From assembly GCA_035307385.1 (NCBI GenBank), contig DATGID010000110.1, positions 62,001-126,000 on the forward strand: DNA of 64,000 nucleotides. The letters run 5' to 3'. Within the stretch, counting starts at the first letter, position 1, and each line of letters opens with the position of its first letter. A model generated the notes under the pieces. That model searched no databases and was not told the origin of the DNA. It saw only the letters and a list, made by a program, of their open reading frames with translations. Shown piece after piece: positions 15,715 to 25,108 of this stretch. The stretch is from DATBHW01 sp035307385 (lineage in GTDB: Bacteria > Chloroflexota > Ktedonobacteria > Ktedonobacterales > DATBGS01). The translations under genes and the position numbers were made by a program.

Positions 15715-17922
15715 GTGCTCTATCTGGATGTTGATCTGGAGATTGGCGCTGGCAGCGGGCGCGACTATCCGGTGGCAGTGCTGCGCTCGCCTGCGGGCGA
15801 AGCGCGGGCGGTGATGCGCTTCCCCTTCGATGACCTGACCCTCGAAAACTATTTGCTGAAGCTGCAAAATGTGCTGGTGCGCTCTGGAGGGGTGCGCCGC
15901 AAGGCGCTTTCGCCCCAGGAGCAGGCGGTGCAGGACTTTGGGCAGCGGCTCTTTGACGCGCTGCTGACGAACGATCTGCGTAGCTGCTATGATGTGAGCC
16001 GACGCGAGGCGGCGCAGCGGGGTATGGGCGTGCGGCTGCGGCTGCGGATTCAAGCGCCGGAGTTGGCGGCGCTGCCCTGGGAATATCTGTATGACCCACG
16101 CCAGGCCGATTATCTGTGCCTGTCGCGGCACACGCTGCTGGTGCGCTATCTGGAAGCACCGCAGCCCATTCAGCCGCTGTTGATTGAGCCGCCGCTGCGC
16201 ATTCTGGCGATGATCGCCAGCCCCAGCGATCTGGACGCGCTGGATGTGGAGCGCGAGCGCGAACGCATGAGCCGATCATTGCAAGAGTTGGAGGCCAGCG
16301 GCCTGGTGGAACTGACCTGGCTGGAGGGCCAGACCTGGCGGCATGTGCAGCGGGCGATGCGCGGCGGTCCCTGGCATGTGTTTCACTTTATTGGGCATGG
16401 CGGCTTCGACCCCAACGCCGATGAAGGGGTGATCGCGCTGGCAAACGAGGACGGCAAGATGCATCTGCTGCGGGCCACGGAACTGGGGCGGCTGCTTTCC
16501 AACCATGACGCGCTGCGGCTGGCGATCCTGAACGCCTGCGAGGGGGCTAAAAGCAGCCAGCGCGACATTTTTTCTAGCACGGCGGCGACTCTGGCGCGGC
16601 GGGGCATCCCGGCGGTGCTGGCGATGCAGGAGGAGATTACGGACCGCGCGGCAATTGAATGCACGCGGGCGTTTTATGAGGCGCTGAGCGATGGGCTGCC
16701 AGTCGATGAGGCGGTTTCGGAGGCGCGCACGGCCATCAGCGTCGGCGTGACGAATACACTGGAATGGGGCACGCCTGTGCTGTATATGCGCGCGCCGGAT
16801 GGGGTGTTGTTCAATCTGGCAAAGTCAGCGAGCAGGGCAAAGCCTGCGCCAGCAGCGGCTCCTGCCATGGCTGAGGCAACCCCAGCGCTGTCAGTGCGGG
16901 CAGCGGTGCACGAGGCCGAGCCGCCAGCGCCAGCCATCGAGGATGACCCTGGCGCGACACAGGTTGGGCCAGGGCTAAGTTTGCCAGAGGTGGAGCAGCC
17001 GAAAACGAAAGAGGGATGGCTCAAAGAGGGTGATTCCTATTTTAAGGCTGAAAAATATCAAGAGGCGCTTCAGGCTTATGAGCAGGTTGTACAGCTTGAC
17101 CCTTTTGATGCGCAGGCTCTCTTCAATCAAGGGGTTTTACTCAGCAACCTTGGACGCCGGAAGGAAGCGTTGGCAGCGTATGAGCGCGTCATCGAACTAG
17201 TTCCTACTTTCTGGCTTGCCTATGATTATAAAGGTGGAATACTCCAAAAACTCGGACGATTGGAGGAAGCGCTGGCGGCTTACGAGCAAGGCATCGAAGC
17301 GGTTCCAAGAAGTGCAGGGTTTTACAATAGCAAGGGCGATATACTCAGGGAGATGAGCCGTTTCGATGAGGCGCGGGCCGCCTATGAGGAGGCTTTACAG
17401 TTAGACCCCCGGGACCCGCTCTATCACAACAACAAGGGGTGTGTGTTGCTGGACCTCCAGAAACCCCAAGAGGCTCTGGCTGCATATGAACAGGCGATTA
17501 AGCTGAACCCGAATTATAGCATTGCCCATCGCAACAAGGGCGATGTGCTCTATGAATTGAATCGGGTAGATGAGGCAGAAAATGCCTATAAGAAGGCTGT
17601 CGAGCTAGACCCACGAGATGCCTACGCTTTCCAGGGACTGGGGGATGTGCTGATGCAGTTGAGGCGACCACAGGAAGCGCTGGATGCTTACGAGCAGGTG
17701 ATTGCGCTGGAGCCGAAGGAAGGGCTGGCGTATAATAGCAAGGGTGCGGCGCTGGAGGCGTTAGGAAAGCATGCCGAAGCGGTGTGGGCGTATGAGCGGG
17801 CTATTATCTGCAATCCCAAAGATGGCTTCGCCTGGCGGAACAAGGGCAACGCGCTCAAACAGCTAGGCAGGAGAGCCGAGGCGCAGGAGGCGTTGCAAAA
17901 AGCCAGCGAACTTGGGTTGTAG
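15715..17922 (+). CDS. CHAT-domain (caspase-like) protein with TPR repeats
   Basis: A 735-residue protein. Residues ~1-370 form a CHAT domain: PELAALPWEYLYDP, then the catalytic His in HFIGHGGF (His228) and the Cys in ILNACEGA (Cys275), with VLAMQEEITD and AFYEALSDG after it. A low-complexity linker follows, then about eight TPR units (440-735) of the AL.AYE..I.L.P type. CHAT-TPR proteins are predicted proteases in programmed cell death and defence. The dyad is intact. The start is GTG after GGGAGGTAGGCG. The zinc-ribbon membrane protein follows closely and may be a partner. Confidence 0.9.
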   Translation: MLYLDVDLEIGAGSGRDYPVAVLRSPAGEARAVMRFPFDDLTLENYLLKLQNVLVRSGGVRRKALSPQEQAVQDFGQRLFDALLTNDLRSCYDVSRREAAQRGMGVRLRLRIQAPELAALPWEYLYDPRQADYLCLSRHTLLVRYLEAPQPIQPLLIEPPLRILAMIASPSDLDALDVERERERMSRSLQELEASGLVELTWLEGQTWRHVQRAMRGGPWHVFHFIGHGGFDPNADEGVIALANEDGKMHLLRATELGRLLSNHDALRLAILNACEGAKSSQRDIFSSTAATLARRGIPAVLAMQEEITDRAAIECTRAFYEALSDGLPVDEAVSEARTAISVGVTNTLEWGTPVLYMRAPDGVLFNLAKSASRAKPAPAAAPAMAEATPALSVRAAVHEAEPPAPAIEDDPGATQVGPGLSLPEVEQPKTKEGWLKEGDSYFKAEKYQEALQAYEQVVQLDPFDAQALFNQGVLLSNLGRRKEALAAYERVIELVPTFWLAYDYKGGILQKLGRLEEALAAYEQGIEAVPRSAGFYNSKGDILREMSRFDEARAAYEEALQLDPRDPLYHNNKGCVLLDLQKPQEALAAYEQAIKLNPNYSIAHRNKGDVLYELNRVDEAENAYKKAVELDPRDAYAFQGLGDVLMQLRRPQEALDAYEQVIALEPKEGLAYNSKGAALEALGKHAEAVWAYERAIICNPKDGFAWRNKGNALKQLGRRAEAQEALQKASELGL

Positions 17923-18034
17923 CGGTTTGTTGGCGAAGATTGCTCTACAAATCAGGCCAAGCGATTCGTTTTTCAGTATAGTATCTCTTGATGGGCGTGT
18001 GGTTGGGGAACAAAGCCAGTCGGGAGGGACACGC

Positions 18035-19072
18035 ATGCACCGCTGTGCCTTTTGCCAGGGGGAACTGGACCCCGCCACGCTGATCTGCCGCGCTTGCGGG
18101 CGTGTGCAACCAATCGGAGACGACGATATTACGCTGGTGCCTGAGCCTGGAGCCAGGGGCACGCTGAGCCGCCATTGCCCCAACTGCAACGAACTGCTGC
18201 CAGCATCGGCGCGCTTCTGCGGGCGCTGCGGGCACACACTCATCCCATTGACTGATGGAGCGGCAGGCAGGATGCTGCACGATACGGGCGTAACGGAGGA
18301 CAAACCACGCGATTATGCCAGCACCGACGTGCTGAATCGATCAGCCAGACTGGCTGGCATACCAAGAGAGGCGCAGACCAGCCCTGAAGATGCGGCGGCA
18401 TCTCCCGGCGCGCTGGCAGACACGGCAACAGAGGCTCCGAAAGTGTCTGTTGCGGTGGGGCAAGTTGGAAATGGAGCGCTACGCAGGAATGATGGGGGCG
18501 CACGCCAGGGACCAAGTGGGGTAGCGCATGGCTTGCGCTTTCGCTTGCTCAGCCGGATGCAGGCCAGAATTGTGGTGAGCGCATTGGTAGCGCTGCTGGT
18601 CGTTGGCGGGGCGGTGGGCGTTCAATCAGGGCTGCTTGGCTCCCAGAGGAATATCTCAAACAACACATCAACCCCAACTGCGGTGGTCGTTACAGCTACC
18701 CCGACCCCAACCCCACCAGCAGGCGCTTTCCTGGTGACACCGGGCAGTTTTGCTCAGACATGTGCGGGCACGGCTGCGCTACCTCAGCTAGCTGTCACCC
18801 TTGATAACAGCGCGGGGAGCAGCCCGGTCACCTGGCAGGTGACGATCACGCAGACCGACCCGCAGGGGCATCTCTGGGGGACGGCCAGCCCGAAGAGTGG
18901 AACGCTTGCCAGCGGGGCAAAGGCGACGCTCAGCATTACCCCCATCACGAGTCTCTGCCAGGAGATGCAGGGTTCGGGCAGTTTGATTATGTTCAGCGTC
19001 ACGGTGAGCTATACCCAGAACGGAGAGTCCAGCAGCCAACGTATCACCGATACGGTGACGCCTCCGGCGTGA
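18035..19072 (+). CDS. Double zinc-ribbon membrane protein
   Basis: The 345-residue protein begins with two zinc ribbons (CAFCxGEL...CRACG and CPNCNELLP...CGRCG). A disordered region precedes one membrane segment (about residues 170-195). A Thr/Pro-rich stalk leads to an outward C-terminal domain with FAQTCAGT and two Cys that may form a disulfide. This is a common single-pass sensor-like layout in Ktedonobacteria. GGGAGGG lies ahead of ATG 18035, 112 bases after the CHAT gene on the same strand. Confidence 0.78.
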   Translation: MHRCAFCQGELDPATLICRACGRVQPIGDDDITLVPEPGARGTLSRHCPNCNELLPASARFCGRCGHTLIPLTDGAAGRMLHDTGVTEDKPRDYASTDVLNRSARLAGIPREAQTSPEDAAASPGALADTATEAPKVSVAVGQVGNGALRRNDGGARQGPSGVAHGLRFRLLSRMQARIVVSALVALLVVGGAVGVQSGLLGSQRNISNNTSTPTAVVVTATPTPTPPAGAFLVTPGSFAQTCAGTAALPQLAVTLDNSAGSSPVTWQVTITQTDPQGHLWGTASPKSGTLASGAKATLSITPITSLCQEMQGSGSLIMFSVTVSYTQNGESSSQRITDTVTPPA

Positions 19073-19097
19073 GGGCGGGCGGCTGAGGAGGTTTGTC

Positions 19098-21680
19098 TCA
19101 GGCGGAGGCGTAGACGCCGCGAGTGCTGCCCAGGGTTTCCAGGGTGGCTTCGATCTCGTCGTAAAACTGGATGGCGGCTTCATGATAGGATGGGGCAGTA
19201 TCGAGGTTGAAGACGGAAAGCGCCTCCAGCGCAGCATCCTGGGCTTTGCTGAGCGTCTGGCGTTTGGCCTTGTGCGTGCCTTTTTGCGCGAGGGCGCGGG
19301 CGAAAAAGACCTGCGCCAGATTCAACTGGGTGCCTGCCCACTCCACCGGCATATAGGCGCGAGTATAGACGGAGAGCGCCGCCTGATGCGCGGAGGCAGC
19401 CTGGCCGAGCAGCACCAACACGCCGCTGCCTTGTTCCAGTTCGGCTTGATCGCTGAGGGCGTTGCCCAGGTTGTTCTGGGTCATGGCCCAGGCGTCGGGG
19501 GCATCGGCGCGTGTGAGCACCTTCAGCGCCAGGCGATAGGCTGAGACGGCCCGTGCCAGGATGTCGGCGCGTTCGCTCCCTTCGGCCAGTTCGGCTTGAT
19601 GGCGCAGGACATTGCCGAGGTTGCACTGGGCGTTGGCCCATTCTTTCGGCTCGCCCACCGGGGTAGCGGCCTCCAGCGCGGCTTGGTGCGCCGCCCGCGC
19701 TTCGTTCAGCAGGGCAGCGCGCTGCTCATCCGCCGCCAATTCGGCCTGCTGCAAGAGGGCGATGCCCAGGTTATTTTGGGTGCGTGCCCAGTTGGTGCGG
19801 GGCAATTCTTGCGCGTAGATTTCCAGCGCGGCGCGATAGGCTGTTACCGCCTGGCAGAGCAGCGCGGTGCGATCCTCATCGTCTGCCAGGTGGGCCTGCT
19901 CGCTCAAGGCGACGCCCAGGTCTTCTTGCGTGCGGGCCGCTGCGTCCGTGATCTGGGAGCGTGTATAGAGTATCTGCGCGTCATCCAATGATTCCACGGC
20001 TTGCCGGTGCAGGGCGTGGCGCTCTTCGCCAGCGGCCAGCGTGGCTTGCTGATTGAGCGCCGCGCCGAGATGTTGCAACATCATGGCGCAGTGGAGGGGG
20101 ATATTTTCCCACTGGCCGACACGCAGAGCCAGACGATAGGCAGCCACCGACTGCGCCAGCAGGACGCCGCGCTCGTCTGATGGGGCCGTTTGCGCCTGAT
20201 GCCAGTGGGTCAGGGCGAGATGATGCTGGGCGATTGCCCAGGCAGCGTGCGCGCCCTGCTGGCGATAGGCGTTGAGGGCGGCACGAAAGCAAGCCTCGGC
20301 ATGCTGTTTATTGACGGAGATGCTGCCGACGCGCCGTTCCAGAAACGCCAGCCCCAGCAGATTGAGGGCGTCGGCGTCGCGGCGGCGTGTCAGGCTCTTT
20401 TCTAGCTCGCGCCAGCCGTCGCTGATGTCGATGCCCGGCGGGGTATAGGCAGGAACAGCTTCATCGAGATAGACATCGGCAACAGGTGTAAGTGCATGCC
20501 CCCGACCAGCGGGCAGCGGCTCCAGGCGGATGAAGCCGGAGCGCAGCAGGACGCGGCGCGCGCGCCGCCATTCCAATGGCTCCATGCCAAAGACATCTTC
20601 GACGGTGGCGCGCACGCGCGATTCTGGATAGCTGTAGATGCCCGCCGAGCGCAGCAGCTTCAGGGCGCGCAAGACACGCTGCGCGCTCTTGGAAAGCATG
20701 GGATAGCGCTCGTGGGCCATGCGCCGCGCGCCCAGCACGACGGAGCCAGGCGTGCCATTGAACTGATCGGCCTGAAGCTTGATGCCGTGATACTTGAGCG
20801 CGGCAGCGTGCCAGGCAATCTCGTTTTCGCCGATTTCTGCCGGATGGATGGGTAACAAACGCTCCACCAGCGGGCGCAGATGCACGGCGGCTCGCTGCGC
20901 CTCGTCGCCAGCGCGGCAGGTGGCGACGATGATAAAGGGTATGCCTGCCTCTTGCAAGCGGCGGGGCAGATCGTTCAGCGTGGGAGCCAGGCTGAGGTGC
21001 GCGTATTTCGCGAGATCGTCTAGCCAAAGGATGAGGCGCTCGCCTTGTAGGGCCGCCAGATCGATGGGTGCTCGCGCCTCATAAGGCCAGCGAACCAACA
21101 TCCAATCGGGAAGTTCAACCTGCATAGCCTCCCAGGCCAGGCGTGTTTTGCCCATCATGGCTGGCCCCAGCACGCAGATGCCAAAGGGTTCTTCGCTGCT
21201 TTCTCTGCTGGCGGCGGCGCGCAGGGCTTCGCGCGCTTCGGCATCGGCCACACGGTAGAGATAGAACGGCTCCTGGTAGCGTGGGATAAACTGCGCGGCA
21301 CGATGCTTCACGGATTCCACGCGGCCAGGCAGATAGGGCGAGGCTGGCCGACGGGCACTGTGCGCCAGAAAGGCGCAGGGCGTGAGCAGGGCAAGCAGGC
21401 CCAGGACAGCCGCCACCGCCCAGGGCTGCGCGAGGGCAAGGCGCATTACGGGCAGATCAGGCATGCTGCTCTGACCTGCCGTTGCCAGCAGGGTGATGAA
21501 ACTAGCCGTCAGCCAGCTTAAGATTAAGGTGAGCCAGAACCATATAAGAGGCCGCCAGAGTTTGGCAAGCCCGTCGACGAGCGATGATAATGCAGACCTC
21601 CGCCCGCCGCCAGGCTGCGGCTCTGGACGGCTTGCAAAGGCAAGCGGCGACGGAGCCGACTGAAGCGAGGAAGGGATCAT
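19098..21680 (-). CDS. Membrane-anchored STAND-like ATPase with long TPR array
   Basis: An 860-residue paralog of the 5584-7299 protein. Two membrane segments occupy about residues 48-68 and 88-108. The P-loop GPAMMGKT is at 172-179 and the Walker B-like RLILWLDDLAK near 219. A helical sensor or winged-helix region with RVLRALKLLRSAGIYSYPES and PVADVYLDEAVPAY follows. The C-terminal half holds about nine degenerate TPRs of the form W..TQNNLGNALS.QAEL. Such proteins oligomerise on ligand binding by the repeats. A promoter on the minus strand reads TTGACG (21760-21765), 18 bp, TATACA (21736-21741). The start has only a weak ribosome-binding site. Confidence 0.8.
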   Translation of the reverse strand: MIPSSLQSAPSPLAFASRPEPQPGGGRRSALSSLVDGLAKLWRPLIWFWLTLILSWLTASFITLLATAGQSSMPDLPVMRLALAQPWAVAAVLGLLALLTPCAFLAHSARRPASPYLPGRVESVKHRAAQFIPRYQEPFYLYRVADAEAREALRAAASRESSEEPFGICVLGPAMMGKTRLAWEAMQVELPDWMLVRWPYEARAPIDLAALQGERLILWLDDLAKYAHLSLAPTLNDLPRRLQEAGIPFIIVATCRAGDEAQRAAVHLRPLVERLLPIHPAEIGENEIAWHAAALKYHGIKLQADQFNGTPGSVVLGARRMAHERYPMLSKSAQRVLRALKLLRSAGIYSYPESRVRATVEDVFGMEPLEWRRARRVLLRSGFIRLEPLPAGRGHALTPVADVYLDEAVPAYTPPGIDISDGWRELEKSLTRRRDADALNLLGLAFLERRVGSISVNKQHAEACFRAALNAYRQQGAHAAWAIAQHHLALTHWHQAQTAPSDERGVLLAQSVAAYRLALRVGQWENIPLHCAMMLQHLGAALNQQATLAAGEERHALHRQAVESLDDAQILYTRSQITDAAARTQEDLGVALSEQAHLADDEDRTALLCQAVTAYRAALEIYAQELPRTNWARTQNNLGIALLQQAELAADEQRAALLNEARAAHQAALEAATPVGEPKEWANAQCNLGNVLRHQAELAEGSERADILARAVSAYRLALKVLTRADAPDAWAMTQNNLGNALSDQAELEQGSGVLVLLGQAASAHQAALSVYTRAYMPVEWAGTQLNLAQVFFARALAQKGTHKAKRQTLSKAQDAALEALSVFNLDTAPSYHEAAIQFYDEIEATLETLGSTRGVYASA

Positions 21681-21735
21681 AGCAGAGACGCCCTTCTTTT
21701 TATCACCACGACCACAAACCCATCCCCTCTCTTTC

Positions 21736-21765
21736 TGTATAGCTTGCGTGGGGGCAGGTCGTCAA
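21736..21765 (-). promoter_or_regulatory. Promoter of the 860-aa STAND-TPR gene
   Basis: TTGACG (21760-21765) and TATACA (21736-21741) on the minus strand with an 18-bp spacer. Confidence 0.7.
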
Positions 21766-21820
21766 CCTCTCTCAGCAAAACGGTACCAATATGCTATAAC
21801 GTTGCTGTTTTGCGCCCAAA

Positions 21821-21869
21821 GATATGCCCGTGGTCATGAAACGAACGCTTTCATGACCACGGGCATATC
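21821..21869 (-). terminator. Terminator-like 21-bp inverted repeat
   Basis: GATATGCCCGTGGTCATGAAA and its exact complement flank a 7-base loop just after the YbaK-like gene, followed by TTTGGG on the minus strand. The stem is long and perfect but the T-tract is short. Confidence 0.75.
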
Positions 21870-21875
21870 AACCTC

Positions 21876-22361
21876 TTAGGGGAGCGCTGCCTGAGGGGGA
21901 CGGGCAAACTCAATCAGGGTGGGATTGACCAACTGCTCGTAGTCGGTGTACTTGAGGCGCATGGTTTCGGTATGTGTTCCGACGGGGAACACGATGTCTT
22001 TATCTTCGGCCAGGCGCTCATCAACGTACATGGGCAGGTTATACAGGCTGCCGAAAGGTGGCATAGCGCCGGTTTCGCAATCTGGGAAGGCTGCGGCAAC
22101 TTCTGCCTCATCGGCCAGACGCACTTCGTTTGCTCCCAGGGCTTTGCTCAGCCGGTTGAAATCCACTCGATTGGAGGCAGGCAGCACCAGCATGACCATC
22201 TTGTTATCGGCGAAGACGATGACGACTTTGGCAACCAGCTTGCCGGAGATGTGCTCGCTGGCCGCGACATCCTGGGCAGTGTAGGCTATGGAATGCTGCT
22301 GCTCCTGGAAAGGAATCTGCTGCTGGCGGAGATACTCCTCCAGTTTTTCTTTGCATGGCAT
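21876..22361 (-). CDS. YbaK/ProX-type aminoacyl-tRNA deacylase
   Basis: A 161-residue YbaK-fold protein. Landmarks are HSIAYTAQDVAASEHISG, GKLVAKVVIVFADNKMVMLVLPA with the conserved Lys of the editing site, and GAMPPFGSLYNLPMYVDE, the GxxPP-type substrate loop. Members remove mischarged Ala or Cys from tRNA-Pro in trans. The closest type appears to be the stand-alone YbaK/PrdX class. A second, divergent YbaK protein is at 49709-50221. Confidence 0.85.
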   Translation of the reverse strand: MPCKEKLEEYLRQQQIPFQEQQHSIAYTAQDVAASEHISGKLVAKVVIVFADNKMVMLVLPASNRVDFNRLSKALGANEVRLADEAEVAAAFPDCETGAMPPFGSLYNLPMYVDERLAEDKDIVFPVGTHTETMRLKYTDYEQLVNPTLIEFARPPQAALP

Positions 22362-22463
22362 GATGTACCTTCCTCTCGCTTGACTAACTGCTACAGGCTG
22401 CTCTTGCAGAAAGTGGACCAGTGCAGCCCAGGCACAAGGCTTTTCCTTCTGCGCCTGGGCTTA

Positions 22464-23249
22464 CTATTCTTCAAGCAGGCTGGCAAACCAGTCAAGGACA
22501 GCAGGCCAGGCACTTTCGGGCAGCAGCGAAACGTCCTCGACCCGGAAGTGCTCGGCCAGCATTGCCAGAATATCAACGACCGCCAGCCCCCGGCGCTGGC
22601 GTAGCTGCCGCGCAAGCTGAAAAATATGCTTCAGATGTTCCGGCGACACGTCGAGCGATGGACTTGTATCTCTTGCCTCCAACGCAGCAAGGCGCAGTTC
22701 ATGGCTGCGCTGGTCATATTGCACCACTGTTAGTTGGTTGTGTAATTCCTGGAGGTCTGCTTGATTCAGGCGCTGCATTTCCTCAAACTCAACTGCTGTA
22801 CGATCAATCAGCGCATGCCAACTCTGCCGCAGAGATGAAGGGGTAGCAGATTGGCCGGGAGGAGGCTGGAAGGCCGTATCGTTCTTATGCTGGGTGAAGG
22901 CTTGTTCAATCGCAGCAAAGGCTTTACGCTGCAAGATCAGAGCTAAAGCCTGCTTCTTTTCAGACAGGCGCGCGATATGCAGCCCGGTTGCCCAAATAGG
23001 GATAGCCCAATTCAGCAAAACTTCGACCTCCTGCGGCCCACCTGGGGTGCTGATCATCGCTTCTTGTAGAGCCTCAGCCAATGAAGAACTGCGATGGATG
23101 CGTTGGATTTGCCCTTCTCGGCTAATGTCTAGCAACTCGCACAGGGAGCGCAGCGTAGCGCTTAACTCGCCATCTGGCAAACGTACTGCAATGATGGGTG
23201 GCATATCAGCAATCAGGGTGACAACCTTAGAAAGGGCCAAATCGGTCAT
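22464..23249 (-). CDS. P22_AR_N-like antirepressor protein (family 2, copy D)
   Basis: A 261-residue protein, close paralog of copy B: both begin MTDLALSK and both end PAVLDWFAS.LEE. The N-terminal domain (8-115) has PPIIAVRLPDGELSATLRSLC, QIQRIHRSSSLAEAL and the NWAIPIWATGLHIARLSEK segment typical of phage antirepressor N-domains. A coiled-coil-prone region (150-185) with QRLNQADLQELHNQL and a C-terminal domain follow. TTAGGAGG precedes ATG 23249. The longer open frame to 23282 runs into palindrome array D. Its role is unknown outside phages. Confidence 0.72.
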   Translation of the reverse strand: MTDLALSKVVTLIADMPPIIAVRLPDGELSATLRSLCELLDISREGQIQRIHRSSSLAEALQEAMISTPGGPQEVEVLLNWAIPIWATGLHIARLSEKKQALALILQRKAFAAIEQAFTQHKNDTAFQPPPGQSATPSSLRQSWHALIDRTAVEFEEMQRLNQADLQELHNQLTVVQYDQRSHELRLAALEARDTSPSLDVSPEHLKHIFQLARQLRQRRGLAVVDILAMLAEHFRVEDVSLLPESAWPAVLDWFASLLEE

Positions 23250-23259
23250 CGAAAACCTC

Positions 23260-23400
23260 CTAAAAGGGGGTGCGTTATACACCCTCCTTTGCTAAAGGGG
23301 CGTGCATAACGCAATCCCCTTTGCTAAAGGGGCGTGCATAACGCAATCCCCTTTGCTTAAAATCTCTGATAAGGGGGATATCATCACGATACCCCCTTGG
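23260..23400 (-). repeat. G-run/C-run palindrome array D
   Basis: Four units are present. Units 23292-23323 and 23324-23355 are identical 32-bp direct repeats with CTAAAGGGG arms, loop core GCATAACG and CCCCTTTG. Unit 23260-23291 has the complementary core CGTTAT, so it lies in inverted orientation. A fourth unit, 23368-23400, has a different loop (ATATCATCACGATA). The array sits between leader D and its gene, as in B and F. Confidence 0.9.
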
Positions 23401-23471
23401 GCTAAAGGAGCAGACTTACCTCGACATTTTCTGTACCTCCTCAACATCACTGCGCGTATGCAGCACCAGAA

Positions 23472-23660
23472 GCGAAACAGCCATCCCCTGAGAGAGCGCC
23501 GCCCGGCGAGCATGTTTGCTCGGCCTGTCAGGAGATGGCTGCTGGGAGGCTATAACATCTTTTGGATGATAGAATGCCTCCAGTCCCATATCCTGTGTAA
23601 AGCAGGCGTGGGGTCAGCGCCGCCGCCAGTCAAGGTTACTGGCGGCGGCGCGCTGTTTCA
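23472..23660 (-). ncRNA. Structured leader RNA, copy D
   Basis: Minus-strand order: hairpin GCGCCGCCGCCAGT/ACTGGCGGCGGCGC (23617-23652), the CCCCACGCCTG block, GGCATTCTATC, and the long-range helix CAGCCATCTCCTG with CAGGGGATGGCTG (3' strand at 23478-23490). Relative to other copies, both strands change together (GGCC to AGCC with GGCC to GGCT), which supports pairing. The third hairpin is weaker than in C and E. Confidence 0.8.
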
Positions 23661-23707
23661 TGCGATTTTCAAGGTACGCTGCGCAACGATCTTTGAACGA
23701 TGTAGCA

Positions 23708-23736
23708 AGTATACTCTTGGCCGCTCGACTTGTCAA
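23708..23736 (-). promoter_or_regulatory. Promoter of leader D
   Basis: TTGACA (23731-23736), 17 bp, TATACT (23708-23713) on the minus strand. Confidence 0.88.
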
Positions 23737-23884
23737 GATTTACAGCAACGTTGCGTAGCAAGGGAAAAGGAAGGCGTCATAGGTTGCGCTCGCGCTGCCA
23801 GCAGGTGTACAATGGGCTGGAAGCGAAATGGGGTGACAATGGGGTCATCCTTGCTATGTGCTGTGCAGAAAGAGAATATGTGCT

Positions 23885-25108
23885 ATGGCAACATCTACCA
23901 AGCCTCAGACCGAAGCGCGCGATTGGTTCGCGCTGGAAAAGCAGTATCATCAGGGGACGTTTGCGCGCCAGCCGGTGGCGTTTGTGCGCGGCGAGGGCGT
24001 ACGCGTCTGGGATGCGGAGGGGCGCTCGTATCTGGATTTTGTAGCGGGCATCGCGGTCAATATTTTGGGTCACTGCCACCCGGCGGTGGTCAACGCGATT
24101 TCTGAGCAGGCCAAACAATTGATTCACGTCTCCAACCTGTATGTGAATACGCGGCAGGTGGAACTGGCCGAACACCTGTATCACAAGAGCGGGGGCATGC
24201 GCGCGTTCTTTTCCAACAGCGGCGCGGAGGCTAACGAAGGGGCGATCAAGCTGGCGCGCAAGTTTGGGCGGCTGCATCGCAACGGGGCCTATGAGATTAT
24301 CAGCATGAATCGCAGCTTCCACGGGCGCACGCTGGCGACGACGGCGGCCACCGGCCAGGCGAAGTATCAAGAGACGTGGGTGCCGCTGCCGGATGGCTTT
24401 CGGCAGGTCGATTTCAACGATCTGGATGCTCTGAAGGCGGCGACGAGCGCCAAAACGGTAGGCGTGCTGATCGAGCCGGTGCAGGGCGAGGGCGGCATCT
24501 TCCCCGCAGATAAAGAGTATTTGCAAGGGGTACGCGCCTGGTGCAACGAGCAAAATCTGGTGATGATTGCCGACGAGGTGCAGGCTGGCATGGGCCGCAC
24601 CGGCAAGTTCTTTAGCTGGGAACATTATGGCATCAAGCCGGACATTGTGACGATGGCGAAAGGTCTGGCGGGCGGCGTGCCGATTGGGGCGATGCTGGCC
24701 GCGCCGCGCGCCGATCTCTTTAGCGCGGGCGACCACGGGTCCACGTTTGGCGGCAATCCGCTGGCGAGCGCGGCGGGCGTGGCGACGATTCGCGCCATCG
24801 ATGAATATCATCTGGTGGAGAATGCGGCGGCGCAAGGTGACTATCTGAAAGGTAAGCTGCTGGCGCTCAAAGAGAAGTATCCGATGATTACGGCTATGCG
24901 CGCCATCGGCCTGATGAACGCGCTGGATGTTTCCAACGATCTGGCCCCGGTGATCGTGAAGACGGCCCTGGAGCATGGTTTGCTGCTGAATAACGTGGGC
25001 ACTCAGACGATCCGCATGATTCCGCCGCTGATTCTGAGCCGCGCCGAGATTGACGAGGGGCTGGCGCTGCTCGATACGGTGCTGGCAAAGGTCAGCGCCT
25101 CCGCATGA
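23885..25108 (+). CDS. argD: Acetylornithine/succinylornithine-type aminotransferase
   Basis: A 407-residue class III (fold-type I) PLP aminotransferase. Family marks are LDFVAGIAVNILGHCHP, SNSGAEANEGAIKLARK, FHGRT, EPVQGEGG, IADEVQAGMGRTGKFF, the PLP-Lys in IVTMAKGLAGGVPIGA and GSTFGGNPLA. The pattern fits ArgD (N-acetylornithine to the semialdehyde), but other omega-aminotransferases share it and no arg gene is adjacent. ATG at 23885 is preferred over 23858. The next gene overlaps its end by 4 bases (ATGA). Confidence 0.85.
   Translation: MATSTKPQTEARDWFALEKQYHQGTFARQPVAFVRGEGVRVWDAEGRSYLDFVAGIAVNILGHCHPAVVNAISEQAKQLIHVSNLYVNTRQVELAEHLYHKSGGMRAFFSNSGAEANEGAIKLARKFGRLHRNGAYEIISMNRSFHGRTLATTAATGQAKYQETWVPLPDGFRQVDFNDLDALKAATSAKTVGVLIEPVQGEGGIFPADKEYLQGVRAWCNEQNLVMIADEVQAGMGRTGKFFSWEHYGIKPDIVTMAKGLAGGVPIGAMLAAPRADLFSAGDHGSTFGGNPLASAAGVATIRAIDEYHLVENAAAQGDYLKGKLLALKEKYPMITAMRAIGLMNALDVSNDLAPVIVKTALEHGLLLNNVGTQTIRMIPPLILSRAEIDEGLALLDTVLAKVSASA

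Noticed and set aside
13202..23249. Prophage for the antirepressor-like genes
   Set aside because: No integrase, terminase, portal or tail genes lie around copies B, D or F; the neighbours are ordinary chromosomal genes.
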